DNA of 64,000 bases from Amycolatopsis sp. EV170708-02-1 (GCF_022479115.1 NZ_CP092497.1:7192001-7256000), one strand, 5' to 3'. Positions 15,715-25,537 are shown, counted from the first letter of the stretch. The notes: generated by a model from the letters alone, not told the origin. A program made the numbers and translations.

Positions 15715-17280
15715 ATGTCTTCTTCCTTGACGCTTTCCGACGTCACCTTCACCTGGCCGGACGGTGTTCCGGTGTTCGAGCGCCTCTCGCTCACGATCGG
15801 CGCCGGTCGCACCGGCCTGGTCGGCACCAACGGATCCGGTAAGTCCACGCTGCTCAAGCTGCTCGCCGACGAGCTGCGGCCCACGACGGGTTCCATCACC
15901 GCACCGGGTGAGCTCGGTTACCTGCCACAGAACCTCGTCCTCGACACCGGCCGCCGGGTCGACGACGTCCTCGGCGTCACCGCGATCCGCGCGGCGATCA
16001 GGGCCGTCGAGGACGGTTCCGCCACCGAAGAGCACTTCGCCACCATCGGCGACAACTGGGACGTCGAGGAGCGCATCCGCGCGATCCTCGACCGGCTCGG
16101 CCTGGGCGCCGTCCGCCTGGACCGGCGGGCGGGCGAACTGTCCGGCGGCGAACTCACGCTGCTCGGGCTGGCCGCCCTGCTCCTGCGCCGCCCCGCCGCG
16201 TTGCTGCTCGACGAGCCGACGAACAATCTCGACCTGCGGGCCCGGGAGCTCGTGCACCGCGAGGTGGCGGGCTGGGGCGGGATCCTCGTGGTGGTCTCGC
16301 ACGATCGGGAACTGCTCGGGCTGGTCGACCGGATCGCCGAGGTCCGCGACCGCGAGGTCACGCTGTACGGCGGAAACCTCGCGGACTACGAACACGCCGT
16401 CGAGGTCGCGCAGGAGGCCGCGCGGCGGCATGTGCGCGCGGCGGAGTCGGACGTCAAACGGCAGAAGCGGGAGCTGGTCGAGGCCGGGATCAAACTCGCC
16501 CGGCGGGCCCGCTACGGCCAGAAGATGTGGGACACCAAACGCGAGCCCAAGGGACGCATGCGCAAACGTCAGGAGGACGCGCAGATCGCCGCGGGCAAGT
16601 ACCGGAACCTGCACACCGACCGGCTGGAAAACGCCGTCGAGGCACTGAAGGCCGCCGAGGAGCTGGTGCGGGAGGACGCCGAGATCCGCGTCGAGCTCCC
16701 GGAAACGACGGTCCCCCGTGGGACGGACGTACTCCGGATCGACGCCGTGCCCCGGTTCGGCCCGGCGGTGGACCTGCACGTCATGGGCCCCGAGCGGATC
16801 GCGCTCGTCGGCCCGAACGGTTCGGGGAAGACCACCCTGCTGCGGACGATCACCGGCGAGCTGCCGCCGAAGTCGGGCGAGGTGGGGCTGTTCGTCCCCG
16901 CGAGGCTGCTCCCCCAGCGGATCGACGTGCTCGACGACACTTTGTCCATTGTGGACAACGTGCGGCACGTCGCGCCGTCGCTCACGGACAACGAGATCCG
17001 CGCGAGGCTGGCCCGGTTCCTGTTCCGGGGCAAGACCGCCGACCGCGAGGTGGCGTCGCTGTCCGGCGGGGAACGGTTCCGGGCGGCGCTGGCGACGTTG
17101 CTGCTGACCGAGCCCACGCCGCGACTGCTGCTGCTCGACGAGCCGACGAACAACCTCGACCTGGCGAGTGTCCGCCGGCTCACCGAGGCGCTGCTGGCCT
17201 ACCGGGGCACGCTGATCGTGGCGAGCCACGACCGCCCGTTCCTCGCCGACATCGGCATCACCCGGCGGCTGGAGCTGTAG
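15715..17280 (+). CDS. ABC-F family ribosome-associated ATPase
   Basis: A 521-residue soluble protein with two complete ABC domains and no membrane segment. First domain: Walker A GTNGSGKST (about residue 37), signature LSGGE (about 141), Walker B ALLLDEPTNN (about 160). Second: Walker A GPNGSGKTT (about 368), signature LSGGE (about 449), Walker B LLLLDEPTNN. The linker between them is long, basic and helical (about 220-330), as expected of the P-site tRNA interaction motif. ABC-F proteins act on ribosomes, and many confer resistance to ribosome-targeting antibiotics. Specificity cannot be told; the structured leader suggests inducible expression. Confidence 0.9.
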   Translation: MSSSLTLSDVTFTWPDGVPVFERLSLTIGAGRTGLVGTNGSGKSTLLKLLADELRPTTGSITAPGELGYLPQNLVLDTGRRVDDVLGVTAIRAAIRAVEDGSATEEHFATIGDNWDVEERIRAILDRLGLGAVRLDRRAGELSGGELTLLGLAALLLRRPAALLLDEPTNNLDLRARELVHREVAGWGGILVVVSHDRELLGLVDRIAEVRDREVTLYGGNLADYEHAVEVAQEAARRHVRAAESDVKRQKRELVEAGIKLARRARYGQKMWDTKREPKGRMRKRQEDAQIAAGKYRNLHTDRLENAVEALKAAEELVREDAEIRVELPETTVPRGTDVLRIDAVPRFGPAVDLHVMGPERIALVGPNGSGKTTLLRTITGELPPKSGEVGLFVPARLLPQRIDVLDDTLSIVDNVRHVAPSLTDNEIRARLARFLFRGKTADREVASLSGGERFRAALATLLLTEPTPRLLLLDEPTNNLDLASVRRLTEALLAYRGTLIVASHDRPFLADIGITRRLEL

Positions 17281-17282
17281 GG

Positions 17283-17330
17283 CCTCGTGAGTGGTAAGGA
17301 CGGTTAGAACCGTCCTTACCACTCACGAGG
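17283..17330. terminator. Perfect 23-bp-arm inverted repeat, bidirectional terminator
   Basis: A 48-base perfect inverted repeat, CCTCGTGAGTGGTAAGGACG... with 23-base arms and a two-base loop, fills the 52-base gap between the convergent ABC-F and paaE genes. A slightly degenerate copy lies at 51933-51978, again between convergent genes. It probably terminates transcription from both sides and belongs to a dispersed repeat family. Confidence 0.8.
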
Positions 17331-17332
17331 CG

Positions 17333-18403
17333 TCAGGCGTCGAAGTCCACGGTGACGGCGTCGGAGACGGGCACCGACTGGCAGGTCAGGACGAAACCGG
17401 CGTCGACCTCGGCCTTCTCCAGCGCGAAGTTGCGCCGCATGTCCACCTTGCCGTCGCAGATCTTCGCCCGGCAGGTGCCGCATACGCCGCCCTTGCAGGC
17501 GAACGGCAGATCCGGGCGGAACTTCTGCGCGCCGTCGAGCACCGAGGTGCCGCGCGGCAGCGTCATCGTCGTCGACCGGCCGTCGAGCACCAGCGTGACC
17601 TCGCTGGACGCCCCCACGACGGCCGGATCGACGTGGTGCACCGGCTCCGGCGGAGTGTCCACATAGAACAGTTCCTGGTGGATCCGCTCCTCGGCGACGT
17701 CCAGGGACCGCAGGAGTTCCTGCGCGCCGGTCACCATCTCGAACGGCCCGCACAGCCACCAGTGCGCGACGTCCTCGACCGGGATCAGCACGGAGCACAG
17801 CCGCCGCAGCTTCTCCACGTCGAGCCGCCCGGTGAACAGTTCGGCCTCGCGCGGCTCACGGGAGAGCACGTGGACGAGTTCGAGCCTCGCGGGGTAACGG
17901 TCCTTCAGATCCGCGAGGTCGTCGGCGAACATGACGGTGTCCGTGCGGCGGTTGCCGTAGAGCACGGTCACCGTCGCGTCGGAGTCGCCGAGCAGCGAAG
18001 ACGCGATCGACAACACCGGCGTGATCCCGGATCCGGCCGCGATCAGCACGTGATGCCCGGCGGCTGCCAGATCGGGGCTGAAGTTGCCGGTGGGCGGCGC
18101 GACCTCGATCTCGTCGCCGGGTTTCACCTCGCGTACGAGCCACGACGAGAACAGCCCGCCCGGCACCTCGCGGACGCCGACCCGCGGCGCCGCCCCGGCG
18201 GGTGCGCAGATCGAGTACGACCGGCGCTCGTCGCGGCCGTCGATCTCGCGGCGCAACGTCAGCGACTGGCCCGGTTTGAAGCGGAAGGTGTCCGCGAGGT
18301 CTTCGGGCACGTCGAAGGTCACCGCGACGGCGTCGTCGCACAGACGCTGGACGTCGGACACCGTGAGGGTGTGGAAGCCCGTGCGGCGCAGGGTGGCGGT
18401 CAC
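17333..18403 (-). CDS. paaE: Phenylacetyl-CoA epoxidase reductase PaaE
   Basis: A 356-residue reductase passing electrons from NADPH to the PaaABC(D) epoxidase. It has an FAD-binding ferredoxin-reductase domain (RRSYSICAP, about residues 60-68), an NAD(P) domain (HHVLIAAGSGITPVLSIAS, about 117-135) and a C-terminal plant-type 2Fe-2S ferredoxin domain (CKGGVCGTCRAKICDG, final Cys about 15 residues later). GTG 18403 follows the paaD stop by one base and has AAGGAGAT upstream. It is the last gene of paaZABCDE. Confidence 0.94.
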   Translation of the reverse strand: MTATLRRTGFHTLTVSDVQRLCDDAVAVTFDVPEDLADTFRFKPGQSLTLRREIDGRDERRSYSICAPAGAAPRVGVREVPGGLFSSWLVREVKPGDEIEVAPPTGNFSPDLAAAGHHVLIAAGSGITPVLSIASSLLGDSDATVTVLYGNRRTDTVMFADDLADLKDRYPARLELVHVLSREPREAELFTGRLDVEKLRRLCSVLIPVEDVAHWWLCGPFEMVTGAQELLRSLDVAEERIHQELFYVDTPPEPVHHVDPAVVGASSEVTLVLDGRSTTMTLPRGTSVLDGAQKFRPDLPFACKGGVCGTCRAKICDGKVDMRRNFALEKAEVDAGFVLTCQSVPVSDAVTVDFDA

Positions 18404-18404
18404 G

Positions 18405-18893
18405 CTAGATCTCCTTGACGTGTTCGAACGGTTCGAGGCAGAACCGGCAGCGGCGCAGGGCCTTGCACGCCGTCGCGCTGAACCTGGACTGCTCCTCGGT
18501 GTCCGCGGAACCGCAGTTCGGGCAGCGGACCGACGACACCGGCGGGCTCAGCGTGAGCGGGATCGGCCCGGTCCGCCGCGGCGCGGCCCCCGGTGGCGCG
18601 ATCCCGGCCTCGGCCAGTTTCCGTTTGCCGTCCTCGGTGATCCAGTCGGTGGACCAGGCGGGCTGCAGCACCGTGCGGACCTCGACCTCGCCGTAGCCCG
18701 CGCCGGTCAGCGCGTGCACGAGGTCGTCGCGCATGGTGTCCATCGCCGGGCAGCCGGTGTAGGTCGGGGTGATCGCGACGACCACCCGTCCGTCGGATTC
18801 GGACACTTCACGCAGCACGCCGAGGTCCGCGAGCGTCAGCATCGGGAGCTCCGGATCGGTGACCGTGGCGGCCACGGCGTACGCGGTCACCAT
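18405..18893 (-). CDS. paaD: Epoxidase accessory protein PaaD (MIP18 family)
   Basis: This 162-residue protein is needed for a functional phenylacetyl-CoA epoxidase, probably in Fe-S or diiron centre assembly. The N-terminal DUF59/MIP18 domain has DPELPMLTLADLG (residues about 13-25) and the TPTYTGCPA motif with its conserved Cys 48. The C-terminus carries a zinc-ribbon-like set of cysteines (CPNC at 124-127 and CRFC at 149-152). ATG 18893 overlaps the paaC stop by seven bases, and the frame continues open upstream only as an artefact over paaC. Confidence 0.93.
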   Translation of the reverse strand: MVTAYAVAATVTDPELPMLTLADLGVLREVSESDGRVVVAITPTYTGCPAMDTMRDDLVHALTGAGYGEVEVRTVLQPAWSTDWITEDGKRKLAEAGIAPPGAAPRRTGPIPLTLSPPVSSVRCPNCGSADTEEQSRFSATACKALRRCRFCLEPFEHVKEI

Positions 18894-19744
18894 GTCGCGT
18901 CCGGATGTTCCCTGGCGACACTCTGCAGGGTCGCCAGCAGGTAGCCCATCCGCTCGGTGTGCACGCCGTCGCGGCCCATCCGGCCGGAAACCCCGGCGAT
19001 GGCACCGATTTCGGGACGCTTCAGCGTCGCGACGGCCAGCACCTGGTCGAGGATCGCGTCGAACTCCGGCCGCAACGACGGCGACTCGACGAACTCGACC
19101 TCGTGCGCCGCGAAAAGCTCGTCGACGTACGGCCAGACCGCGTCGAGGCCTTCCTGCATGCGCGAGTGGGACAGCTCGGTGCCGTCGCCGAGGCGCACGG
19201 CCCATTGGGCGGCGTAGTCGCGGTGGTACGCGACTTCCTTGACGCCCTTGTCCGCGATGGCCGCCAGCACCGGATCGACACTGGTCTGCAAACGCTGGAG
19301 CAGCGCGAGCCGCCAGATCGAGAACACCAGCAGCCGCGCGATCAGATGCCCGAAGTGCCCGCCTTCGAGCTCCGCGAGCCGGACGTTGCGGTACTCCTGT
19401 TCGCTGCGGAAGAAGGCGTACGAATCCTCCGAACGGTCGCTGCCGTCGGCCTTGCCCGCGCGGGCCAGCAGCAGCCGGGCCTGCCCGAGTAGATCGAGCG
19501 CGATATTGGCGATCGCGACCTCGTCTTCGAGCTCAGGCGCGTTCGTGCACCATTCCTGCAGCCGGTGCGAGAAGATCAGCGCGTCGTCGCCGAGCATCAG
19601 GCAGTAGGCCGCCAGCCGCGCACCGTCCACACCGGACGGGACCGTGGTGTCCACACCGGACAGCGGATCCTCGAACCCGGTGCCGAAGGCCCAGCGGGAG
19701 TCGTTCTCCTCGGTGATCGCCTCGTAGGCGTTGTCGAAGCTCAT
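18887..19744 (-). CDS. paaC: Phenylacetyl-CoA epoxidase structural subunit PaaC
   Basis: A 285-residue ferritin-like helical subunit that pairs with PaaA in the epoxidase core. It keeps family segments such as LMLGDDALIFSHRLQEW (about residues 49-65), ALDLLGQAR (about 82-90), EQEYRNVRLAELE (about 114-126) and the MGRDGVHTERMGYLLAT stretch near the C-terminus. It lacks the catalytic diiron set of PaaA, as expected. The start follows the paaB stop by one base on the minus strand. Confidence 0.94.
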   Translation of the reverse strand: MSFDNAYEAITEENDSRWAFGTGFEDPLSGVDTTVPSGVDGARLAAYCLMLGDDALIFSHRLQEWCTNAPELEDEVAIANIALDLLGQARLLLARAGKADGSDRSEDSYAFFRSEQEYRNVRLAELEGGHFGHLIARLLVFSIWRLALLQRLQTSVDPVLAAIADKGVKEVAYHRDYAAQWAVRLGDGTELSHSRMQEGLDAVWPYVDELFAAHEVEFVESPSLRPEFDAILDQVLAVATLKRPEIGAIAGVSGRMGRDGVHTERMGYLLATLQSVAREHPDATW

Positions 19745-19745
19745 G

Positions 19746-20030
19746 TCAGATGTGGGGAACGTTGTCGGGGATGTCGTAGAACGTCGGGTGCCGGTACACC
19801 TTGTCGCCGCTGGGCGCGAAGAACGGGTCCTTCTCGTCCGGTGAGGACGCCGTGATGTCCGAGGCCTTCACGACCCAGATCGACACGCCCTCGTTGCGGC
19901 GGGTGTACAGATCCCGCGCGTGGTGCAGCGCCATGTCGTCGTCCGCCGCGTGCAGCGAACCCACGTGCACGTGGTTCAGCCCGCGCTTGCCCCGGACGAA
20001 CACCTCGTACAACGGCCAGTCGTGTTTCAT
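19746..20030 (-). CDS. paaB: Phenylacetyl-CoA epoxidase subunit PaaB
   Basis: A 94-residue small subunit; family landmarks are WPLYEVFVRGKRGLNHVHVG near the N-terminus, the ARDLYTRRNEGVSIWVV core and the C-terminal KVYRHPTFYDIP. PaaB bridges PaaAC pairs in the multicomponent oxygenase. Its ATG overlaps the paaA TGA by one base (TGATG), so it is translationally coupled to paaA. Confidence 0.95.
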   Translation of the reverse strand: MKHDWPLYEVFVRGKRGLNHVHVGSLHAADDDMALHHARDLYTRRNEGVSIWVVKASDITASSPDEKDPFFAPSGDKVYRHPTFYDIPDNVPHI

Positions 20031-20968
20031 CACGAACCCTTCTTCGCTGCGTGCGCCGAGGCGGCTTCCCGCACCCACGCGCCGTCTTCCTGTGCCCGCC
20101 GCCGGTGCGCGATGCGCTCGGCGTTGCAGGGGCCGTTGCCCTTCAACACGTTCTTGAACTCGTCCCAGTCGACGGCGCCGAAGTCGTAGTGCCCGCGTTC
20201 GGCGTTCCACTTCAGGTCCGGATCCGGGAAGGTGACGCCCAGCGCCTCGGCCTGCGGGATGGACATGTCGACAAAGCGCTGGCGCAGTTCGTCGTTGGTG
20301 TGCCGCTTGACCTTCCACGCCATCGACTGCGCGGTGTTCGGCGAATCCGCGTCCGGCGGGCCGAACATCATCAGCGACGGCCACCACCAGCGATTCACCG
20401 CCTCCTGCACCATCTCGCGCTGCTTCTCGGTGCCGCGCATCATGGTCATCAGCAGCTCGTAGCCCTGCCGCTGATGGAAGGACTCCTCCTTGCAGATACG
20501 GATCATGGCGCGCGCGTACGGCCCGTACGAACTGCGGCACAACGGGACCTGGTTGCAGATCGCCGCGCCGTCCACCAGCCAGCCGATCACGCCGACGTCG
20601 GCGAAGGTCAGCGTCGGGTAGTTGAAGATCGACGAGTACTTCTGCTTGCCGTTGATCAGCTTGTCCGTCAGATCCGCGCGGTCGGCGCCGAGCGTGGCGG
20701 CCGCGGAGTACAGGTACAATCCGTGCCCGGCCTCGTCCTGCACCTTGGCGAGCAAGATCGCCTTACGCCGCAAGGAAGGCGCGCGGGTGATCCAGTTTCC
20801 TTCCGGCTGCATGCCGATGATCTCCGAATGCGCGTGCTGCGCGATCTGGCGGATCATCGTCTTGCGGTAGCCCTCGGGCACCCAGTCACGTGGCTCGATG
20901 CGCTGGTCGCGCTCGATGGTGGCCTCGAAATGCCGTTCGAGGTCTTCCTCGGGCAATGTCGCGGTCAT
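20030..20968 (-). CDS. paaA: Phenylacetyl-CoA epoxidase catalytic subunit PaaA
   Basis: A 312-residue diiron oxygenase subunit that forms the 1,2-epoxide of phenylacetyl-CoA. The ferritin-like ligands are placed as in the family: [16 protein letters not shown] (ExxH) in the first half and [15 protein letters not shown] (ExxH) in the second. The N-terminal [14 protein letters not shown] is typical. Its ATG overlaps the paaZ stop (ATGA), making it the second gene of the operon. Confidence 0.96.
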   Translation of the reverse strand: MTATLPEEDLERHFEATIERDQRIEPRDWVPEGYRKTMIRQIAQHAHSEIIGMQPEGNWITRAPSLRRKAILLAKVQDEAGHGLYLYSAAATLGADRADLTDKLINGKQKYSSIFNYPTLTFADVGVIGWLVDGAAICNQVPLCRSSYGPYARAMIRICKEESFHQRQGYELLMTMMRGTEKQREMVQEAVNRWWWPSLMMFGPPDADSPNTAQSMAWKVKRHTNDELRQRFVDMSIPQAEALGVTFPDPDLKWNAERGHYDFGAVDWDEFKNVLKGNGPCNAERIAHRRRAQEDGAWVREAASAHAAKKGS

Positions 20969-22995
20969 GACTGCTCCTTCGCCACCAGGGTCAGCACGTC
21001 GTACTTGGCGACCGAGTCGCCGTCGGCGTTGGTGACGTCGGCGTCCCAGCGGACCTCGCCGTACTCCTGGTCGATACGCGGGGTGATCTGCTTGGCGGTC
21101 AAGGTCACGGTCAGCGAGTCGCCCACCTTGACCGGGGTGAGGAACCGCAGGTTCTCCAGGCCGTAGTTGGCCAGCACTGGGCCGGGCTCCGGCGAGACGA
21201 ACAAGCCCGCCGCGAAAGACACCACGAGGTACCCGTGCGCCACGATCCCGCCGAACAGCGGGTTCGCGGCCGCGGCCTCGGGATCAGTGTGGGCGTAGAA
21301 GGTGTCACCGGTGAACTCGGCGAAGTGGTCCACGTCCTCCTGGGTGACGGTGCGCGGACCGGCGACCACGGAGTCGCCGATCTTCAGCTCCGCCAACGAC
21401 TTCCGGAACGGGTGGACGTCGCCTTCGGTCCTCGGCGCGCCGGCGACCCAGCGCCCGGTGACCGTGCTCAGCACCGCGGGCGAACCTTGGACCGCCGTGC
21501 GCTGCATGTGGTGCAGCACGCCGCGGACGCCGCCCATCTCCTCGCCGCCGCCGGCGCGGCCGGGGCCACCGTGCACCAGCTGCGGCATCGGGGAACCGTG
21601 ACCGGTGGACTCCTTGGCGTCGTCGGCGTCGAGCACCAGCAGGCGGCCGTGGTACGGCGCGACGCCGAGGACGACCTCGCGTACGAACTCCTGGTCCGCC
21701 GAGACGACGGAACCCACCAGGCTGCCGCCGCCACGCGCGGCGAGCTCGATGACCTGTTCGGTGGAGGTGTACGGCAGCAGCGTCGACACCGGGCCGAACG
21801 CCTCGACCTCGTGCGGCTCGGAGCGCTCCGGGTCGGCCTTCAGCAGCACCGGCGAGATGAACGCGCCCCGCTCGGCGTCCGCGCCGACGACCTCGACCTG
21901 CTCCGGGTCGCCGAAGACGACCGTGCCGACGTCCAGCAGCGCCTTGAGCGACCGCCGGACCTCTTCACGCTGCTCCAGGCTGGCCAGGGCGCCCATGCGG
22001 ACACCTTCGGCGGTGGGGTTGCCGACGGTGGTCTTCGCCAGCCGCGCGCTCGCGGCCTCGGCGACGTCGTCCACCAGGTCGGCGGGTACGAAGGCGCGGC
22101 GGATGGCGGTGCACTTCTGGCCGGCCTTGACCGTCATCTCGGTGGTCAGCTGCTTGACGAAGAGATCGAACTCGGTGGTGCCGGGTTTGGCGTCCGGGCC
22201 GAGGATCGACAGGTTCAGCGAGTCGGCCTCGGCGTTGAACCGGACGGAGTTGCGCACGATCGCGGGGTGCGCGCGCAGCTTCTGCGCCGTCGACGCCGAA
22301 CCGGTGAAGGAGACGAGGTCCTGCGCCGTCACGTGGTCGAGCAGGTCGCCGACGCTGCCCGCGACGAACTGGAGCGTGCCCTCGGGCAGGATGCCGGACT
22401 CGATGATGATCTCGACCAGCCGCGCGGTGAGGTACGCGGTCTGGCTGGCGGGCTTGATCAGGCTCGGCACCCCGGCGAGGAACGCGGGCGCGAACTTCTC
22501 CAGCGGACCCCAGACGGGGAAGTTGAACGCGTTGATCTGGACGGCGACCCCGCGCAGCGGGACGGCGATGTGCTGGGCGACGAAGGTGCCGCCCTTGCTC
22601 AGCGGCTCGACGTTGCCGTCGACGTAGACGGTGTCGTTCGGCAGTTCGCGCTTGCCCTTGCTGGAGTAGGCGAACAGGACGCCGATGCCGCCGTCGATGT
22701 CGACCATCGAGTCGCCCTTGGTCGCGCCGGTGCGCGCCGAGAGCGCGTACAGCTCCTCGCGGTGTTCGCGCAGGTGGGAGGCCAGCGCCTTCAGCAGCGC
22801 GGCACGCTGGTGGAAGGTCAGCTCGCGCAGCGCCGGTCCGCCGACGCGACGGCCGTAGTCGAGCGCGGCGGCGAAGTCGATGCCGTCGGACGAGACCCGG
22901 GCGACCTCCTCGCCGGTCGAGGCGTCGTGCAGCGGTACTCCGTCACTTTCCGCCGTGTGCCATCCGCCGGAGACGTAGCTGCGCAGCAATGCCAT
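20965..22995 (-). CDS. paaZ: Ring-opening bifunctional enzyme PaaZ
   Basis: A 676-residue fusion of an aldehyde dehydrogenase (residues about 1-520; nucleophile Cys in [11 protein letters not shown], about 290) and a MaoC-type R-specific hydratase (about 530-676; [23 protein letters not shown]). It opens the oxepin ring of the phenylacetate pathway and oxidises the resulting aldehyde. ATG 22995 is preferred to one five codons upstream because GAAGGG lies 7 nt before it. It is the first gene of the minus-strand operon, transcribed from the divergent promoter region at 23022-23160. Confidence 0.94.
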   Translation of the reverse strand: MALLRSYVSGGWHTAESDGVPLHDASTGEEVARVSSDGIDFAAALDYGRRVGGPALRELTFHQRAALLKALASHLREHREELYALSARTGATKGDSMVDIDGGIGVLFAYSSKGKRELPNDTVYVDGNVEPLSKGGTFVAQHIAVPLRGVAVQINAFNFPVWGPLEKFAPAFLAGVPSLIKPASQTAYLTARLVEIIIESGILPEGTLQFVAGSVGDLLDHVTAQDLVSFTGSASTAQKLRAHPAIVRNSVRFNAEADSLNLSILGPDAKPGTTEFDLFVKQLTTEMTVKAGQKCTAIRRAFVPADLVDDVAEAASARLAKTTVGNPTAEGVRMGALASLEQREEVRRSLKALLDVGTVVFGDPEQVEVVGADAERGAFISPVLLKADPERSEPHEVEAFGPVSTLLPYTSTEQVIELAARGGGSLVGSVVSADQEFVREVVLGVAPYHGRLLVLDADDAKESTGHGSPMPQLVHGGPGRAGGGEEMGGVRGVLHHMQRTAVQGSPAVLSTVTGRWVAGAPRTEGDVHPFRKSLAELKIGDSVVAGPRTVTQEDVDHFAEFTGDTFYAHTDPEAAAANPLFGGIVAHGYLVVSFAAGLFVSPEPGPVLANYGLENLRFLTPVKVGDSLTVTLTAKQITPRIDQEYGEVRWDADVTNADGDSVAKYDVLTLVAKEQS

Positions 22996-23021
22996 GGGGC
23001 GACCCTTCATGGTGGATTAAC

Positions 23022-23160
23022 AGACCGTCCGTTCAGTAATTCACTGTAGCTCGTGACCCGGGTCTTGCAAACCCCCCGATGGCGGTGGACCCTTGACATC
23101 TGCCCGAAAGCGCGCCTTTACTTGCGACACCCTTTAACAACCGTCCATTCGGTCAGTAAC
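23022..23160. promoter_or_regulatory. Divergent paa promoters with paired TetR-type operators
   Basis: Two copies of ACCGTCCRTTC lie at 23024-23034 and 23140-23150, each extended towards CAGTAA and each placed just downstream of a predicted promoter. Minus strand: TTGCAA (23070-23065), 16 bp, TACAGT (23048-23043). Plus strand: TTGACA (23093-23098), 18 bp, TTTACT (23117-23122). Each site therefore covers the start of transcription of one arm. The nearby TetR-family regulator is the likely repressor, released by phenylacetyl-CoA as in other PaaR systems. Confidence 0.65.
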
Positions 23161-23173
23161 AAGGTGGTCTGGC

Positions 23174-23584
23174 TTGACTAACGCCGCGCACACGATGTTC
23201 GCCGACGACCAGGCGTCGAAGGCGCTGGGCATCGAGCTGATCGAGGCCGCCGAAGGCCACGCCGTCGCCACCATGCGGATCACCGAGACGATGGTGAACG
23301 GCCACGACATCGCCCACGGCGGCTACGTCTTCCTGCTGGCCGACACGACCTTCGCCTGCGCCTGCAACAGCCACGGCCCGGTGACCGTCGCGTCCGGCGC
23401 GGAGATCTCCTTCGTCGCCGCCGGCAAACTCGGCGACCACCTCATCGCCACCGCCACCGAGCGGACCCGCTACGGCCGCAACGGCATCTACGACGTCACC
23501 GTGCACCGGGAGACCCCCGACGGGCCGGAGGTCGTCGCCGAATTCCGCGGCCGCAGCCGCACCATCCAGAAAGCATCACGATGA
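23174..23584 (+). CDS. paaI: Hydroxyphenylacetyl-CoA thioesterase PaaI
   Basis: A 136-residue hotdog-fold thioesterase that frees CoA from dead-end hydroxylated intermediates of the phenylacetate pathway. Conserved features are MVNGHDIAHGGYVFLLADTT with the catalytic Asp and AAGKLGDHLIATA near residue 80. TTG 23174 is chosen because AAGGTGG lies 8 nt upstream; the in-frame ATG 21 bases later lacks a ribosome site. It overlaps paaK by four bases (ATGA). Confidence 0.92.
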   Translation: MTNAAHTMFADDQASKALGIELIEAAEGHAVATMRITETMVNGHDIAHGGYVFLLADTTFACACNSHGPVTVASGAEISFVAAGKLGDHLIATATERTRYGRNGIYDVTVHRETPDGPEVVAEFRGRSRTIQKASR

Positions 23585-24867
23585 ACGCCTTCAGCGACGA
23601 CGCCGAGAACCTGACCATCGACGAGCTGCAGGCGCTGCAACTGAAGCGCCTCCAGTGGACGCTGCGGCACGCGTACGACAACGTGCCGTTCTACACCCGG
23701 AAGTTCGACGAAGCCGGCGTTCACCCGGACGACTGCAAGGTGCTGGAAGATCTGGCGAAGTTCCCCTTCACCACCAAACAGGACCTGCGCGACAACTACC
23801 CGTTCGGCATGTTCGCCGTACCGGAGTCGCAGGTCAGCCGCATCCACGCGTCCAGCGGGACCACCGGGAAACCGACCGTCGTCGGCTACACGTCCGAGGA
23901 CATCGACACCTGGGCGACGGTGATGGCGCGCTCGATCCGCGCCGCGGGCGGGCGGCCGGGCGACAAGGTCCACGTCGCCTACGGATACGGCCTGTTCACC
24001 GGCGGGCTCGGCGCGCACTACGGCGCCGAAAAGCTCGGCTGCACGGTGATCCCGGCGTCCGGCGGCATGACCGCGCGCCAGGTGCAGATCATCACCGACT
24101 TCAAACCCGAGATCATCATGGTCACCCCCTCGTACATGCTGACGCTGCTCGACGAGTTCGAACGGCAGGGCATCGACCCGCAGACGAGTTCGCTCAAGGT
24201 CGGCATCTTCGGCGCCGAGCCGTGGACCGAGCAGATGCGCGCGGAGATCGAGGAACGCGTCGGCATCGACGCCGTCGACATCTACGGCCTGTCCGAGGTG
24301 ATGGGCCCCGGCGTCGCGCAGGAATGCGTCGAGACCAAGGACGGGCTGCACATCTGGGAGGACCACTTCTTCCCCGAGGTGATCGACCCGTTCACCGAGA
24401 AACCCACCGACGCCGAGGGTGAGCTGCTGTTCACCTCGCTCACCAAACAGGCGCTGCCGATCATCCGGTACCGCACGCGCGACCTCACCCGGCTGCTGCC
24501 GGGCACCGCGCGGCCGGCGTACCGGCGGATGGAGAAGGTGACCGGACGCAGCGATGACATGATCATCCTGCGTGGCGTCAACGTCTTCCCCACGCAGATC
24601 GAGGAAGTCGTGCTGGTGACCCCCGCGCTCACGCCGCATTTCCAGCTGATCCGGTCCACGAAGGGCCGGATGGACCACCTGACCGTCCGTGTCGAAGCGC
24701 GTCCGGACGCGACCGCCGAGCAGCGCGCCGAGGCCGCCGCCCGGCTGATCGCCGGGGTGAAGGACGGGGTCGGCGTGAGCGTCGGCGTCGAGGTCGTCGA
24801 CCCGGACACGCTGGAACGCTCGCTGGGCAAGATGCGCCGCGTCCTCGACGAACGGGAGCGCGCTTGA
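23581..24867 (+). CDS. paaK: Phenylacetate-CoA ligase
   Basis: A 428-residue adenylate-forming ligase that activates phenylacetate to phenylacetyl-CoA, the first step of the catabolon. It has the N-terminal LKRLQWTLRHAYDNVPFY signature, the AMP-binding P-loop HASSGTTGKPTVVGYT (about residues 97-112), YGLSEVMGPGVAQEC (about 239) and the C-terminal domain with MIILRGVNVFPTQIEEV (about 327). It starts in an ATGA overlap with paaI and ends in a TTGA overlap with the TetR gene. Confidence 0.95.
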   Translation: MNAFSDDAENLTIDELQALQLKRLQWTLRHAYDNVPFYTRKFDEAGVHPDDCKVLEDLAKFPFTTKQDLRDNYPFGMFAVPESQVSRIHASSGTTGKPTVVGYTSEDIDTWATVMARSIRAAGGRPGDKVHVAYGYGLFTGGLGAHYGAEKLGCTVIPASGGMTARQVQIITDFKPEIIMVTPSYMLTLLDEFERQGIDPQTSSLKVGIFGAEPWTEQMRAEIEERVGIDAVDIYGLSEVMGPGVAQECVETKDGLHIWEDHFFPEVIDPFTEKPTDAEGELLFTSLTKQALPIIRYRTRDLTRLLPGTARPAYRRMEKVTGRSDDMIILRGVNVFPTQIEEVVLVTPALTPHFQLIRSTKGRMDHLTVRVEARPDATAEQRAEAAARLIAGVKDGVGVSVGVEVVDPDTLERSLGKMRRVLDERERA

Positions 24868-25457
24868 GCACCCCCGCCCGCCGGGGGCGCCCCGGTTACG
24901 ACCTCGAGTCGCTGCTTCAGGTCGCGGTCAAACTGTTCAACGAGCGTGGCTACGACGGCACCAGCATGGAGGACCTTTCCCGCAAGCTCGGCATCACGAA
25001 ATCCGCGATCTACCACCACGTGCCGAGCAAGGAGGAGCTGCTGCGCCTCGCCGTCGACCGCGCGCTGAACGGCCTGTTCGCCGTCGCCGCCGAGACGGAG
25101 TCCTTCGAGGGCAAGGCGATCGAAAAGCTGGAGCATCTGGTGCGGGGCAGTGTCCTGGTACTGGTCGACCAGCTGCCGTTCGTCACCCTGCTGCTGCGGG
25201 TGCGCGGCAACACCAAGATCGAGCGGGCGGCGCTCGCGCGGCGGCGCGAATTCGACCGGCTGGTGACGGAACTGGTGAAACAGGCCGAAACCGAGGGCGA
25301 CGTGCGGCCCGACATCGATCCCGCCGTCACCGCGCGGCTGCTGTACGGCATGGTGAACTCGCTGATCGAGTGGTACCGGCCGCGCCGGGGTTCGGCCGGG
25401 ACGGAGCTGGCGGACGCGGTGTGCAAGATCGCCTTCGACGGCCTGCGGACCCAGTGA
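24864..25457 (+). CDS. paaR: TetR-family regulator of the paa genes
   Basis: A 197-residue TetR protein with an N-terminal HTH (residues about 14-60; FNERGYDGTSMEDLSRKLGI, SAIYHHVPSKEELL) and a ligand domain of the TetR_C type. It begins at TTG 24864 overlapping the paaK stop, so it is the third gene of paaI-paaK-paaR. By position and family it is the PaaR repressor of both divergent units. The gene ends just before a long inverted repeat. Confidence 0.85.
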   Translation: MSTPARRGRPGYDLESLLQVAVKLFNERGYDGTSMEDLSRKLGITKSAIYHHVPSKEELLRLAVDRALNGLFAVAAETESFEGKAIEKLEHLVRGSVLVLVDQLPFVTLLLRVRGNTKIERAALARRREFDRLVTELVKQAETEGDVRPDIDPAVTARLLYGMVNSLIEWYRPRRGSAGTELADAVCKIAFDGLRTQ

Positions 25458-25458
25458 T

Positions 25459-25537
25459 GCTGAAGGACGCTTTCACCGCATGTGATGCAGTGAAAGCGCC
25501 CTTCACCGCGTCACATGCGGTGAAAGCGTCCTTCAGC
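25459..25537. repeat. Inverted repeat with 27-bp perfect arms
   Basis: GCTGAAGGACGCTTTCACCG... (27-base arm) pairs perfectly with its complement across a 25-base loop that itself holds further half-copies. It fills the space between the stop of the TetR gene and the stop of the convergent 85-residue gene. Related copies lie at 36587-36665 and, degenerate, at 50797-50843. It is a dispersed family with a likely terminator role. Confidence 0.8.
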
